Assembly (NCBI GenBank): GCA_035707965.1
Contig: DASSTJ010000006.1
Span: 1-7,096, forward strand
Direction: 5' to 3'
DNA length: 7,096 nucleotides
Source of the DNA: DASSTJ01 sp035707965
GTDB lineage: Bacteria > Actinomycetota > Actinomycetes > Actinomycetales > Angustibacteraceae
This document shows, one piece after another, positions 1-5,763 of the stretch. The stretch's first letter is position 1. Each line of letters begins with the position of its first letter. Below the pieces are notes generated by a model. It worked only from the letters and a program-made list of their open reading frames with translations. It was not told the origin of the DNA and did not search any database. The position numbers were made by a program, and so were the translations under genes.

Positions 1-765
1 CCAGTCGTAGGCGTCGATCGTCATGATGTTGCGATCGGTGTACTCGTTGAACACCGAGTAGAAGAAGCCGGCGATGTAGGTCTGGCCGTCGGGCGTGTTC
101 GGCGCGTAGTAGTTCGCGTCCCGCACGTTGTCGACCAGCACGACGGTGTCGTCGGCGCCTTCCTTGGTGGTCTGGTAGTAGTTGTTCGGCACGCCGAGAG
201 CGCTGGTGATGGCGTCCTTGCCGTTCCGGTCCGGAGCCACCGAGAAGGCCTGCGACTCCGTCGGGTAGATCTTGGTGTCGAACTCGTTCACGAACGAGTT
301 GACCTGCGCGTCGGTGATGTCGGTCAGGCCCAGGGTGTTGCGGCAGTCCGTGACCGTCTCGCCGTCGACCTCGTGGTCGGGGAAGGCCCGGTTGTCGGCC
401 ACCCACACCTGGATGTGGTCGCCGATCCCGCGCAGGGTGTAGGTCTTGAGGTAGATCCCGTTCAGGTCGTCCAGCGCCAGCCAGGTCTTGTGGTCGCCGA
501 CCTTGTCGCGGCCGACCGGCTTCTGCTTGTTGGCGAGCTCGCGGGCCCGGGCCGAGGCCTTCTGCTCGACCGGCAGGGGCTTGCCGTGATTGTAGTCGGG
601 ACCGACCTCACGAGTGTCCTGCGTGACGTGACCGGTGCCGCTTCCGTTGCCGCCCGGTGAGCCGGGCGGATCGGCGTACGCCGAAGAGATCTGCAGGGCC
701 GAGGTGGCGATGAGGGCTGCCGATGAGGCCAACGCCAGGGCCGCTGCGCGCTTGCTGCGTCGCAT
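1..765 (-). CDS. Secreted protein, putative extracellular zinc metalloprotease, N-terminal part (C-terminus outside window)
   Basis: The first 255 codons are open, and the frame runs off the window at base 1. The ATG at 765 is preceded by GGAG with a 4-nt gap, and by a second purine-rich GGAGGA further up. The protein begins with a Sec signal peptide: basic MRRSKR, a hydrophobic Ala/Leu stretch to about residue 24, and a likely cut after AYA (residue 31). A Gly/Pro/Ser-rich linker follows, so the protein is exported. The visible end (about 205-255) contains DDTVVLVDNVRDANYY, then IAGFF and NIMTIDAYDW. From memory, this resembles actinobacterial secreted proteins in which an HEYQHLL zinc-binding motif follows shortly after; they are variously labelled M6-like or hyicolysin-like peptidases. 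That motif would lie outside the window, so catalytic function is inferred. It is transcribed divergently from murI, and no functional link is apparent. Confidence 0.72.
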   Translation of the reverse strand, partial: MRRSKRAAALALASSAALIATSALQISSAYADPPGSPGGNGSGTGHVTQDTREVGPDYNHGKPLPVEQKASARARELANKQKPVGRDKVGDHKTWLALDDLNGIYLKTYTLRGIGDHIQVWVADNRAFPDHEVDGETVTDCRNTLGLTDITDAQVNSFVNEFDTKIYPTESQAFSVAPDRNGKDAITSALGVPNNYYQTTKEGADDTVVLVDNVRDANYYAPNTPDGQTYIAGFFYSVFNEYTDRNIMTIDAYDW

Positions 766-767
766 GT

Positions 768-824
768 GTCTCCACTTTCCTCCGAGGGGGAGACGACGAC
801 CTGTGGGCCGAGTCTCCACTGTCC
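768..824. repeat. Imperfect 13-bp direct repeat, 44 bp apart, upstream of the secreted protein gene
   Basis: GTCTCCACTTTCC (768-780) and GTCTCCACTGTCC (812-824) agree at 12 of 13 bases, and their starts are 44 bp apart, about four helical turns. On the minus strand the copy nearer the gene contains its ribosome-binding GGAG; the other lies near the predicted transcription start. They could be paired binding sites or a relic of duplication. Confidence 0.4.
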
Positions 825-829
825 CGGCG

Positions 830-858
830 ATAGAAACACCGGCCGGGGCGATTGGCAA
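830..858 (-). promoter_or_regulatory. Candidate sigma-70-type promoter for the secreted protein gene
   Basis: On the minus strand TTGCCA (858-853) matches the -35 consensus at 5 of 6 bases. It is separated by exactly 17 nt from TTCTAT (835-830), a weak -10 with 3 of 6 matches. Transcription would start near 823, giving a leader of about 58 nt that contains the ribosome-binding site. The spacing is right but the -10 is poor, so this is tentative. Confidence 0.3.
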
Positions 859-949
859 TGGCTGTCGGCGAGACAAATGTGCGGCACCCGGTTTCGTAAT
901 GCAGACGTGACCTCCGTCAAGGTTGCTGCCATCCCGGGACGGCGACCCT

Positions 950-955
950 TAGCCT
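950..955 (+). promoter_or_regulatory. -10 element of murI, predicted leaderless transcript
   Basis: TAGCCT fits the actinobacterial TANNNT -10 pattern. Exactly 7 nt separate it from the GTG at 963, so transcription is expected to begin at or next to the start codon. No Shine-Dalgarno sequence precedes the GTG and no convincing -35 is visible. This supports GTG 963 as the true start. Confidence 0.55.
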
Positions 956-962
956 TGCCCCT

Positions 963-1793
963 GTGGCAACGGCTCCCATCGGCATCTTCGACTCCGGCTT
1001 CGGTGGACTCACCGTGGCCCGGGCCGTGATCGACCAGCTGCCGCACGAGTCCGTGCTGTACCTCGGCGACACCGCTCGGCAGCCCTACGGTCCCAAGCCG
1101 ATCGGCGAGGTCCGCGAGTACGCCCTCGAGTGCCTCGACCACCTGGTCGAGCAGGGCGTGAAGATGCTCGTCATCGCGTGCAACTCCGCGAGCGCCGCGA
1201 TGCTCCGGGACGCCCGCGAGCGGTACGACGTCCCGGTGGTCGAGGTCATCCTGCCGGCGACCCGGCGCGCTGTCGCGGCGAGCCGCACCGGCCGGATCGG
1301 CGTCATCTGCACCCGTGCCACAGCCGACTCCCAAGCCTACGAGGATGCCTTCGCCGCGGCTCCGCACGTCGTGCTCAGCACGCGCGCCTGCCCGCGCCTC
1401 GTCGGCTTCGTCGAGGACGGTGTCACCAGTGGCCCGGAGCTGATCGGCGTCGCCCACGAGTACCTCGACCCCCTCGTCTCGGCCGGCGTGGACACCCTCA
1501 TCCTCGGCTGCACCCACTACCCGCTGCTGACCGGTGTCATCTCCTACGTCATGGGCGACCAGGTCACCCTGGTCAGCAGTGCCGAGGAGTGCGCCAAGGA
1601 CGTCTACCGGGTGCTGGTGGAGCGAGGGCTGGAGGCCCCCGACGGCGCGGTGCCGTCGTACCGGTTCCTCACCACCGGCCAGCCGGCGGAGTTCGCCACC
1701 ATCGGCCGCCGCTTCCTGGGCCCCGAGCTCGAAGCCGTGAGCCAGTTCGTCGGCGGAGCGGTCGTGGCGGGGGGCGGGGTGCCGGTCCGATGA
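963..1793 (+). CDS. murI: Glutamate racemase
   Basis: Cytoplasmic, cofactor-independent enzyme that interconverts L- and D-glutamate and supplies D-Glu to MurD for the peptidoglycan stem peptide. The 276-residue length is usual for the family. Expected motifs are present in order: GIFDSGFGGLT (residues 7-17, with D10 and S11), GDTARQPYG (35-43), ACNSASA with catalytic C73, and GCTHYP with catalytic C183 and H185. The two cysteines act as the opposed acid/base pair in this family. The GTG start is set by the family N-terminus and by a TANNNT box 7 nt upstream. The TGA stop overlaps the ATG of the next gene in an ATGA junction, so the MBL gene is probably translationally coupled. The order murI then MBL gene matches M. 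tuberculosis Rv1338-Rv1339. Identification is secure. Confidence 0.97.
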   Translation: MATAPIGIFDSGFGGLTVARAVIDQLPHESVLYLGDTARQPYGPKPIGEVREYALECLDHLVEQGVKMLVIACNSASAAMLRDARERYDVPVVEVILPATRRAVAASRTGRIGVICTRATADSQAYEDAFAAAPHVVLSTRACPRLVGFVEDGVTSGPELIGVAHEYLDPLVSAGVDTLILGCTHYPLLTGVISYVMGDQVTLVSSAEECAKDVYRVLVERGLEAPDGAVPSYRFLTTGQPAEFATIGRRFLGPELEAVSQFVGGAVVAGGGVPVR

Positions 1794-2560
1794 GGGTCAC
1801 CGTGGTCGGCTGCGCCGGGTCCTATCCCGGCCCGGACTCGCCGGCGAGCTGCTACCTCCTCGAGGCCGACGGTTCGGGGGAGGACGGCGAGGTGCGCACC
1901 TGGCGGCTGTTGCTCGACCTCGGCAGCGGCGCGCTCGGCACGCTGCAGCAGCACCTCGACCCGGTGGACGTCGACGGGATCGTGCTCTCGCACCTGCACG
2001 CCGACCACTGCCTGGACCTGTGCGGCCTGTACGTGCTGCGCAAGTACCACCCGACCGGCGCGCAGCCGCGGATCCCCGTCTGGGGACCGGAGGACACCGC
2101 CCGCCGGATGGCCAAGGCCTACGACCTCGACGAGGACCCGGGCATGAACGAGGAGTTCGACTTCCGTCTCCACCCGGAGTCGCACCAGTTCGGCCCATTC
2201 CGGATCACCGCACGACGGGTGGCCCACCCGGTGACCGCCTACGGCCTGCGCATCGAGTGCGACGGCCGGGTGCTGGCGTACTCCGGTGACACCGGACCCT
2301 GCGACGCGCTCGAGCAGACCGCCCGCGACGCGGACCTGTTCCTGTGCGAGGCGTCCTTCCTGGACGGCGCCGACAACCCGCCGGACCTCCACCTCACCGG
2401 GGCGCAGGCGGGCCGCGCCGCCACGGGCGCCGCAGCCCGGCGCCTGCTCCTCACGCACGTGCCGCCGTGGCACGACCGACAGCGGGTGCTCGCCGAGGCG
2501 CTCACGACGTACGACGGACCCCTCGAGCTCGCTGCTCCGGGGAAGACCTACGACGTCTGA
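1790..2560 (+). CDS. MBL-fold metallohydrolase, likely Rv1339-type cyclic-nucleotide phosphodiesterase
   Basis: A 256-residue metallo-beta-lactamase-fold protein without a signal peptide, hence cytoplasmic. The metal ligands are visible: SHLHADH (H68, H70, D72, H73), H146, D167 in YSGDTG and H223 in LLTHVPP. This is a complete two-metal set of the RNase Z/phosphodiesterase type. The position directly after murI and, one gene removed, before rph matches M. tuberculosis Rv1339, reported as an atypical class II cAMP phosphodiesterase. Assigning the same activity here rests on synteny and fold. No substrate-defining residue was identified, and other phosphodiester substrates remain possible. The start ATG overlaps the murI stop by 4 nt. 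A G-rich stretch about 12 nt upstream is the only possible ribosome-binding site, consistent with coupling to murI. The gene converges on the DUF5995 gene with 49 nt between stops and no obvious hairpin terminator. Confidence 0.88.
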   Translation: MRVTVVGCAGSYPGPDSPASCYLLEADGSGEDGEVRTWRLLLDLGSGALGTLQQHLDPVDVDGIVLSHLHADHCLDLCGLYVLRKYHPTGAQPRIPVWGPEDTARRMAKAYDLDEDPGMNEEFDFRLHPESHQFGPFRITARRVAHPVTAYGLRIECDGRVLAYSGDTGPCDALEQTARDADLFLCEASFLDGADNPPDLHLTGAQAGRAATGAAARRLLLTHVPPWHDRQRVLAEALTTYDGPLELAAPGKTYDV

Positions 2561-2609
2561 TCGTCGGGCAGGGCGGCACCGTGCACGCCGATCGCGACGG
2601 GGAGCTCGA

Positions 2610-3593
2610 TCAGTAGCCCCACGCGGTGGCGTAGCCGAAGTCGTACGCCACCGGCGGGGCGTCGCCGTTGTGCGCGGCACAGTAGCTGTCGCGCGGCGCC
2701 GTGGAGCTGAGCAGCCCGTAGGACTGCGAGGCCAGCAGGCCCCGGGCGATGCTGTCGGCGTTGGCCTCGATGTTCGCCTCCACCACGGCCCGCGCCTCGG
2801 GGGTGCTCGCGGAGACGAGCGCCTCGGCGTTCCGCCAGGCCTGCTCGCGCCAGCCCGAGACCAGCTGGAAGAGCGTCCAGTTGCCGATCCCGAACGGGTC
2901 GGCCGTGTCGTCCATCGTCGGGTCGAACCGGGTGGCGAGCTCGGCGATGAGCGGCGCGGTGGCGTCGTACAGCCACTTCTCCACCGCGTCGTAGTCTGCC
3001 TTGCGCGACGTGCCGTCCGGCGCCACCAGCCCGGCGGCCGCCATCACGTAGGGCAGGTCACGGTTGATGTGCGCGTTCATGCCGAGCAGCAGGTCTCCCG
3101 ACCCGCTCACCTTCCTGGCGTCCGCGGCATCGAAGGCGAGCAGCCACGACTGCGGGACGGCGGCGCGGTCTCCGCGCTTCCAGCCGTCGTACGCGTCGGT
3201 GTAGTAGCGGGCGAACACCGCGTCGACGTGGTTGAAGTACGGCACGTCCTGGTAGTAGCCGGGGATCTCGCGGGTGTAGCCGTAGAGCTGGGTCATCCGC
3301 ACGTAGGCGCGTGCGAACACGGCGTTGTGGCTGCACGCGCGGGCGGTGTCGTCGGCGATGCGGCTCTGCTCCTTCAGCGTCCCCTTGAGGCAGTTGGCGC
3401 GCCCCGCGACGCAGTCGTTGTCGCTCGTCGGGACGTACTCGTCGGTCCATCCCGACAGGTACGACGACCAGGGCACGTACGGCAGCACCTCGGTGGCCTG
3501 CGCCGGCGTACCGGCCGAGAGCAGCGAGACGACGACCCCGACGACGACCGTTCCCACGGCCGTCCGGGCGCGACGCAACGAGTTGTCGAACAT
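2610..3593 (-). CDS. Secreted DUF5995 family protein
   Basis: A 327-residue protein of unknown function. The ATG at 3593 is chosen because GGGAGGGAAG lies just upstream and because it begins a good signal peptide: RRAR, a hydrophobic core at about 13-26, and a cut after AQA (residue 33). In-frame starts further upstream would add about 67 residues before this signal peptide and are disfavoured. The mature part fits my recollection of DUF5995: FARAYVRM, FNHVDAVFARYYTDAYDGW (120-138), SGDLLLGMNAHINRDLP (165-181), RFDPTMDD and WREQAWRNAE. Cysteines 61, 68, 87 and 305 could form disulfides outside the cell. H122/D124 and H175/D179 lie in the two best-conserved-looking blocks and might bind metal or catalyse, but this is speculation. 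The gene is inverted inside a cluster whose other members are cytoplasmic, and it has its own promoter. It is probably a lineage insertion rather than a functional partner. Confidence 0.85.
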   Translation of the reverse strand: MFDNSLRRARTAVGTVVVGVVVSLLSAGTPAQATEVLPYVPWSSYLSGWTDEYVPTSDNDCVAGRANCLKGTLKEQSRIADDTARACSHNAVFARAYVRMTQLYGYTREIPGYYQDVPYFNHVDAVFARYYTDAYDGWKRGDRAAVPQSWLLAFDAADARKVSGSGDLLLGMNAHINRDLPYVMAAAGLVAPDGTSRKADYDAVEKWLYDATAPLIAELATRFDPTMDDTADPFGIGNWTLFQLVSGWREQAWRNAEALVSASTPEARAVVEANIEANADSIARGLLASQSYGLLSSTAPRDSYCAAHNGDAPPVAYDFGYATAWGY

Positions 3594-3625
3594 CGGCTTC
3601 CCTCCCCAGGGCCCCCGTCCGCCCG

Positions 3626-3655
3626 ATTGTCGGCACAGGTCCAGACATCTGTCAC
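3626..3655 (-). promoter_or_regulatory. Candidate promoter of the DUF5995 gene
   Basis: On the minus strand GTGACA (3655-3650, 5 of 6 to TTGACA) is followed after 18 nt by GACAAT (3631-3626, 4 of 6 to TATAAT). The predicted transcription start is near 3619, giving a leader of about 26 nt carrying a strong purine-rich ribosome-binding site. Geometry is good; no experiment supports it. Confidence 0.4.
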
Positions 3656-3662
3656 CACCCGC

Positions 3663-3695
3663 ATAGACCAGTACGCGAGGAGTCGATAGACCAGT
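3663..3695. repeat. Perfect 10-bp direct repeat with 23-bp period in the DUF5995/rph divergent promoter region
   Basis: ATAGACCAGT occurs at 3663-3672 and again at 3686-3695. The 23-bp period is about two helical turns, placing both copies on roughly the same DNA face. The nearer copy starts 8 bp upstream of the candidate -35 box of the DUF5995 gene. The pair therefore sits at about -44 to -77 from its predicted start, where an activator would bind. It also lies about 47-79 bp upstream of the rph start. Confidence 0.5.
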
Positions 3696-3728
3696 GGCCC
3701 CGTCAGTCGCCGCAGTTCCGGAACTGTC

Positions 3729-3734
3729 TAGGCT
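3729..3734 (+). promoter_or_regulatory. -10 element of rph, predicted leaderless transcript
   Basis: TAGGCT fits TANNNT and is followed after exactly 7 nt by the ATG at 3742. No Shine-Dalgarno sequence lies between them, and no clear -35 is present. The same geometry occurs at murI. This argues for ATG 3742 over the in-frame start 48 nt upstream at 3694. Confidence 0.55.
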
Positions 3735-3741
3735 CACGGGC

Positions 3742-4467
3742 ATGACACGCGCTGACGGCCGAGCCGACGACGAACTGCGACCGATCACCTTCACCCGTCA
3801 CTGGCAGGACCACCCGGCAGGCTCCGTGCTCGTCGAGTTCGGACGCACGAAGGTGCTCTGCGCGGCATCGGCCACGGAGGGCGTGCCGCGCTGGCGCAAG
3901 GGGTCGGGCCTGGGCTGGGTCACCGCGGAGTACGCGATGCTGCCCTCGGCGACCAACACCCGCTCCGACCGCGAGTCGGTGAAGGGCCGCATCGGCGGAC
4001 GCACGCACGAGATCTCCCGGCTGATCGGCCGCTCGCTGCGGGCCGCGGTCGACGTCAAGGCACTGGGCGAGAACACCATCGTGCTCGACTGCGACGTGCT
4101 GCAGGCGGACGGCGGCACCCGCACCGCGGCGATCACCGGGGCGTACGTCGCCCTGGCCGACGCCGTCACGCACCTGCGCGAGCGTGGCGCGCTCACGGGC
4201 GAGCCGCTGGTCGCCTCGGTGGCGGCCGTCTCCGTCGGCATCATCGACGGCGTGCCCCGCCTGGACCTGCCCTACGAGGAGGACGTGCGCGCCGAGACGG
4301 ACATGAACGTCGTGATGACGGGCGCCGGCTCGTTCGTCGAGGTGCAGGGCACCGCCGAGGCCGCACCGTTCGACCGTGGTGAGCTCGACGCGCTCCTCGG
4401 CCTCGCCGAGAAGGGGTGTGCCGACCTGGCACGTCTCCAGCGCGAGGCGCTCGACCACGATGCGTGA
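3742..4467 (+). CDS. rph: Ribonuclease PH
   Basis: Phosphate-dependent 3'-to-5' exoribonuclease that trims tRNA 3' ends to mature length, releasing nucleoside diphosphates; it usually works as a hexamer in the cytoplasm. The 241-residue length is typical. Visible family motifs are GRTHEISRLIGRSLR (86-100), DCDVLQADGGTRTAAITGA (116-134, with the phosphate-binding GTR), and LDLPYEEDVRAETDMNVVM (174-192), whose acidic residues D181 and D187 fit the metal/catalytic positions. The ATG at 3742 matches the family N-terminus and the -10 box placement. The gene overlaps the following pyrophosphatase gene by 8 nt, indicating a two-gene operon. Because the DUF5995 gene separates it from the MBL gene, rph here needs its own promoter. 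The tRNA gene downstream lacks an encoded CCA, so its precursor would need 3' trimming before CCA addition. Confidence 0.97.
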   Translation: MTRADGRADDELRPITFTRHWQDHPAGSVLVEFGRTKVLCAASATEGVPRWRKGSGLGWVTAEYAMLPSATNTRSDRESVKGRIGGRTHEISRLIGRSLRAAVDVKALGENTIVLDCDVLQADGGTRTAAITGAYVALADAVTHLRERGALTGEPLVASVAAVSVGIIDGVPRLDLPYEEDVRAETDMNVVMTGAGSFVEVQGTAEAAPFDRGELDALLGLAEKGCADLARLQREALDHDA

Positions 4468-5098
4468 GGTGCGATCGGAGCCGGCCTCGAAGCCCGAGGT
4501 CTTCCTCGCCTCACGCAACGCCGCGAAGCTGGCCGAGATGCAGCGCATCCTCGAGCAGCACCTGCCCGGCGTGCGGGTGCTGGGCCTGGACGACGTCGAG
4601 CACTACGACGAACCGGTGGAGGACCAGCCGACCTTCGAGGGAAACGCCCTGGTGAAGGCGCGGGCAGGCCTGCTGGCGACGGGTCTGCCCTCCCTGGCCG
4701 ACGACAGCGGTCTCTGCGTGGACGCCCTCAACGGGATGCCCGGCGTGCTGTCCGCCCGCTGGTCCGGACGGCCGAAGGACGACGACCGCAACAACGCGCT
4801 CCTGCTCGACCAGCTGGCCGACGTGCCGGACGACCGGCGCGGCGCGGAGTTCCGCTGCGCGGTCGCCTTCTGCCACGCGGGAGGAGAGGTGGTCGTCGAC
4901 GGGATGATGCGGGGCCGCGTCATCCGCGAGCTCCGTGGCGACGGGGGCTTCGGCTACGACGTGCTGTTCGTCGCCGACGCCACCGCTGACGATCGCACCT
5001 CGGCCGAGCTGACGCCGGCCGAGAAGGACGCCGTCTCCCACCGCGGCCAGGCGTTGCGCCGGATCGTGCCGCTCGTCGTCGGGGCGCTGCGAGGATAG
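4460..5098 (+). CDS. rdgB: XTP/dITP diphosphatase (RdgB/HAM1 family non-canonical purine NTP pyrophosphatase)
   Basis: House-cleaning enzyme that hydrolyses dITP, XTP and ITP to monophosphates plus pyrophosphate, keeping deaminated purines out of DNA and RNA. The 212-residue length is normal. Motifs in order: VFLASRNAAKLAEM (14-27, nucleotide-binding loop with K23), TFEGNALVKA (58-67), LADDSGLCVDALNGMPGV (79-96, catalytic acidic pair D81/D82), GGFGYDVLF (162-170) and SHRGQALRR (193-201, base recognition). The ATG at 4460 lies inside the rph coding region, with stop and start overlapping by 8 nt, so translation is probably coupled. An in-frame GTG at 4376 would put 28 unrelated residues before the family N-terminus and is rejected. 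The gene ends 23 bp from the 3' end of the opposing tRNA gene, with no clear terminator between. Confidence 0.96.
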   Translation: MREVRSEPASKPEVFLASRNAAKLAEMQRILEQHLPGVRVLGLDDVEHYDEPVEDQPTFEGNALVKARAGLLATGLPSLADDSGLCVDALNGMPGVLSARWSGRPKDDDRNNALLLDQLADVPDDRRGAEFRCAVAFCHAGGEVVVDGMMRGRVIRELRGDGGFGYDVLFVADATADDRTSAELTPAEKDAVSHRGQALRRIVPLVVGALRG

Positions 5099-5121
5099 GG
5101 GCGCGGCTCCTCTCCACGGGG

Positions 5122-5195
5122 TGCGCCCGGCGAGAGTCGAACTCGCACTGGCCAGAACCTAAATCTGGTGCCTCTGCCTGTTGGGCTACGGGCGC
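5122..5195 (-). tRNA. tRNA-Leu by anticodon (UAG), with an unusual short variable loop
   Basis: A complete 74-nt cloverleaf read on the minus strand. The acceptor stem GCGCCCG (5195-5189) pairs fully with CGGGCGC (5129-5123), and the discriminator is A73 (5122). The D-arm has a 3-bp stem GCC/GGC around the 11-nt loop CAACAGGCAGA. The anticodon stem CCAGA/TCTGG encloses TTTAGGT, so the anticodon is 5'-UAG-3' (bases 5161-5159), which reads CUA leucine codons, not amber. The T-arm GCGAG-TTCGACT-CTCGC is perfect. CCA is not encoded (ACC then CC). The D-arm architecture, G37 and A73 match bacterial leucine tRNAs. The variable region, however, is only five bases (CCAGT), whereas bacterial leucine tRNAs normally carry a long arm of ten or more. 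TACGAT (5245-5240) is a possible -10, 44 nt upstream; readthrough from bcp is the alternative. Structure is certain, aminoacylation identity less so. Confidence 0.9.
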
Positions 5196-5254
5196 GTTGC
5201 CGGGACGTGCTGCCTCGCGGTGTCCGCCGTGGCGACCGCATCGTATGACGTCCC

Positions 5255-5278
5255 CGTGGAGCAGACGTGGAGCAGACG
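5255..5278. repeat. Tandem 11-bp duplication directly downstream of bcp
   Basis: CGTGGAGCAGA occurs twice head to tail (5255-5265 and 5266-5276) and is followed by a further CG of a third unit. It begins 2 bp beyond the bcp stop codon, in the 84-bp gap before the tRNA. Slipped-strand duplication explains it; no role is evident. Confidence 0.6.
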
Positions 5279-5279
5279 G

Positions 5280-5756
5280 TCAGGCAGCGTCCAGGCCGAG
5301 GTCCCGCCGCAGCTTGGCGACGTGCCCGGTGGCCTTGACGTTGTACTGCGCGACCTCGACGCGGCCCTGCTTGTCGACGACGAAGGTGGACCGGATGACG
5401 CCCTCGACGACCTTGCCGTAGAGCTTCTTCTCGCCGAAGGCGCCGTAGGCCTGCAGCACCGAGCGGTCGACGTCCGAGGCCAGCGTGATGGCCAGGTCGT
5501 CACGCTCGCGGAACCTGGCGAGCTTCTCCGGCTTGTCCGGCGAGATGCCGATCACGGTGTAGCCGGCGGACCTGAGCGACTCCAGCGAGTCGGTGAAGTC
5601 GCACGCCTGCTTGGTGCACCCGGGCGTCATCGCGGCGGGGTAGAAGTAGACGATCACCTTCTGGCCGCGAAGGTCCGACAACGTCACCTCGCCGCCGTCG
5701 TCGGTGGGCAGGGTGAAGTCCGGAGCGGTGTCGCCGGGCGCCAGTCGGGTACTCAT
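5280..5756 (-). CDS. bcp: Thioredoxin-dependent thiol peroxidase, Bcp/PrxQ-type peroxiredoxin
   Basis: Cytoplasmic thiol peroxidase that reduces H2O2 and organic hydroperoxides, recycled by thioredoxin. The 158-residue length is typical. The active site is YFYPAAMTPGCTKQACDF (37-54): peroxidatic C47 with T44 and P45, and C52 five residues later as the probable resolving cysteine of the CxxxxC Bcp subgroup. APGDTAPDFTLP at the N-terminus and STFVVDKQG near the C-terminus also fit. The common Lys-Asp after YFYP is Ala-Ala here, and the Glu usually found after CT is replaced; I judge these tolerated variants. The start is the ATG at 5756, because TACCGT lies exactly 7 nt upstream and the family N-terminus begins there. 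An in-frame extension to 5864 adds 36 unrelated residues. It is divergent from the DUF3618/GroES-like pair and precedes the tRNA on the same strand. Confidence 0.95.
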   Translation of the reverse strand: MSTRLAPGDTAPDFTLPTDDGGEVTLSDLRGQKVIVYFYPAAMTPGCTKQACDFTDSLESLRSAGYTVIGISPDKPEKLARFRERDDLAITLASDVDRSVLQAYGAFGEKKLYGKVVEGVIRSTFVVDKQGRVEVAQYNVKATGHVAKLRRDLGLDAA

Positions 5757-5763
5757 GAGCGAC

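Noticed and set aside
1765..1780. G-rich run before the MBL gene as a G-quadruplex
   Set aside because: Only two long G-runs are present; a stable quadruplex needs four.
2561..2609. Bidirectional terminator between the MBL and DUF5995 genes
   Set aside because: Only a GCAC/GTGC match with a one-base loop is present, which cannot form a useful hairpin, and no T-tract follows.
1604..2680. Long open minus-strand frame opposite the murI end and the MBL gene
   Set aside because: The plus-strand frames carry complete glutamate racemase and MBL motifs; the minus-strand translation is low-complexity and has no recognisable domain.
3644..3653. GACATCTGTC inverted repeat as an operator in the DUF5995 promoter
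   Set aside because: The arms are only 4 bp (GACA/TGTC) and overlap the candidate -35 box by chance-level similarity.
2286..3689. Long open plus-strand frame of 467 codons opposite the DUF5995 gene
   Set aside because: It is rich in Arg, Val and Gly with no family resemblance. The opposite strand encodes a coherent signal peptide and DUF5995 motifs, so this is an antisense shadow caused by high GC.
5159..5161. tRNA read as an amber suppressor because the gene shows TAG in the anticodon
   Set aside because: The anticodon 5'-UAG-3' pairs with codon 5'-CUA-3' (Leu). An amber suppressor would need the anticodon CUA.
5099..5279. tRNA as an attachment site for an integrated element
   Set aside because: Housekeeping genes lie on both sides, there is no integrase, and no second copy of the tRNA 3' end occurs in the window.
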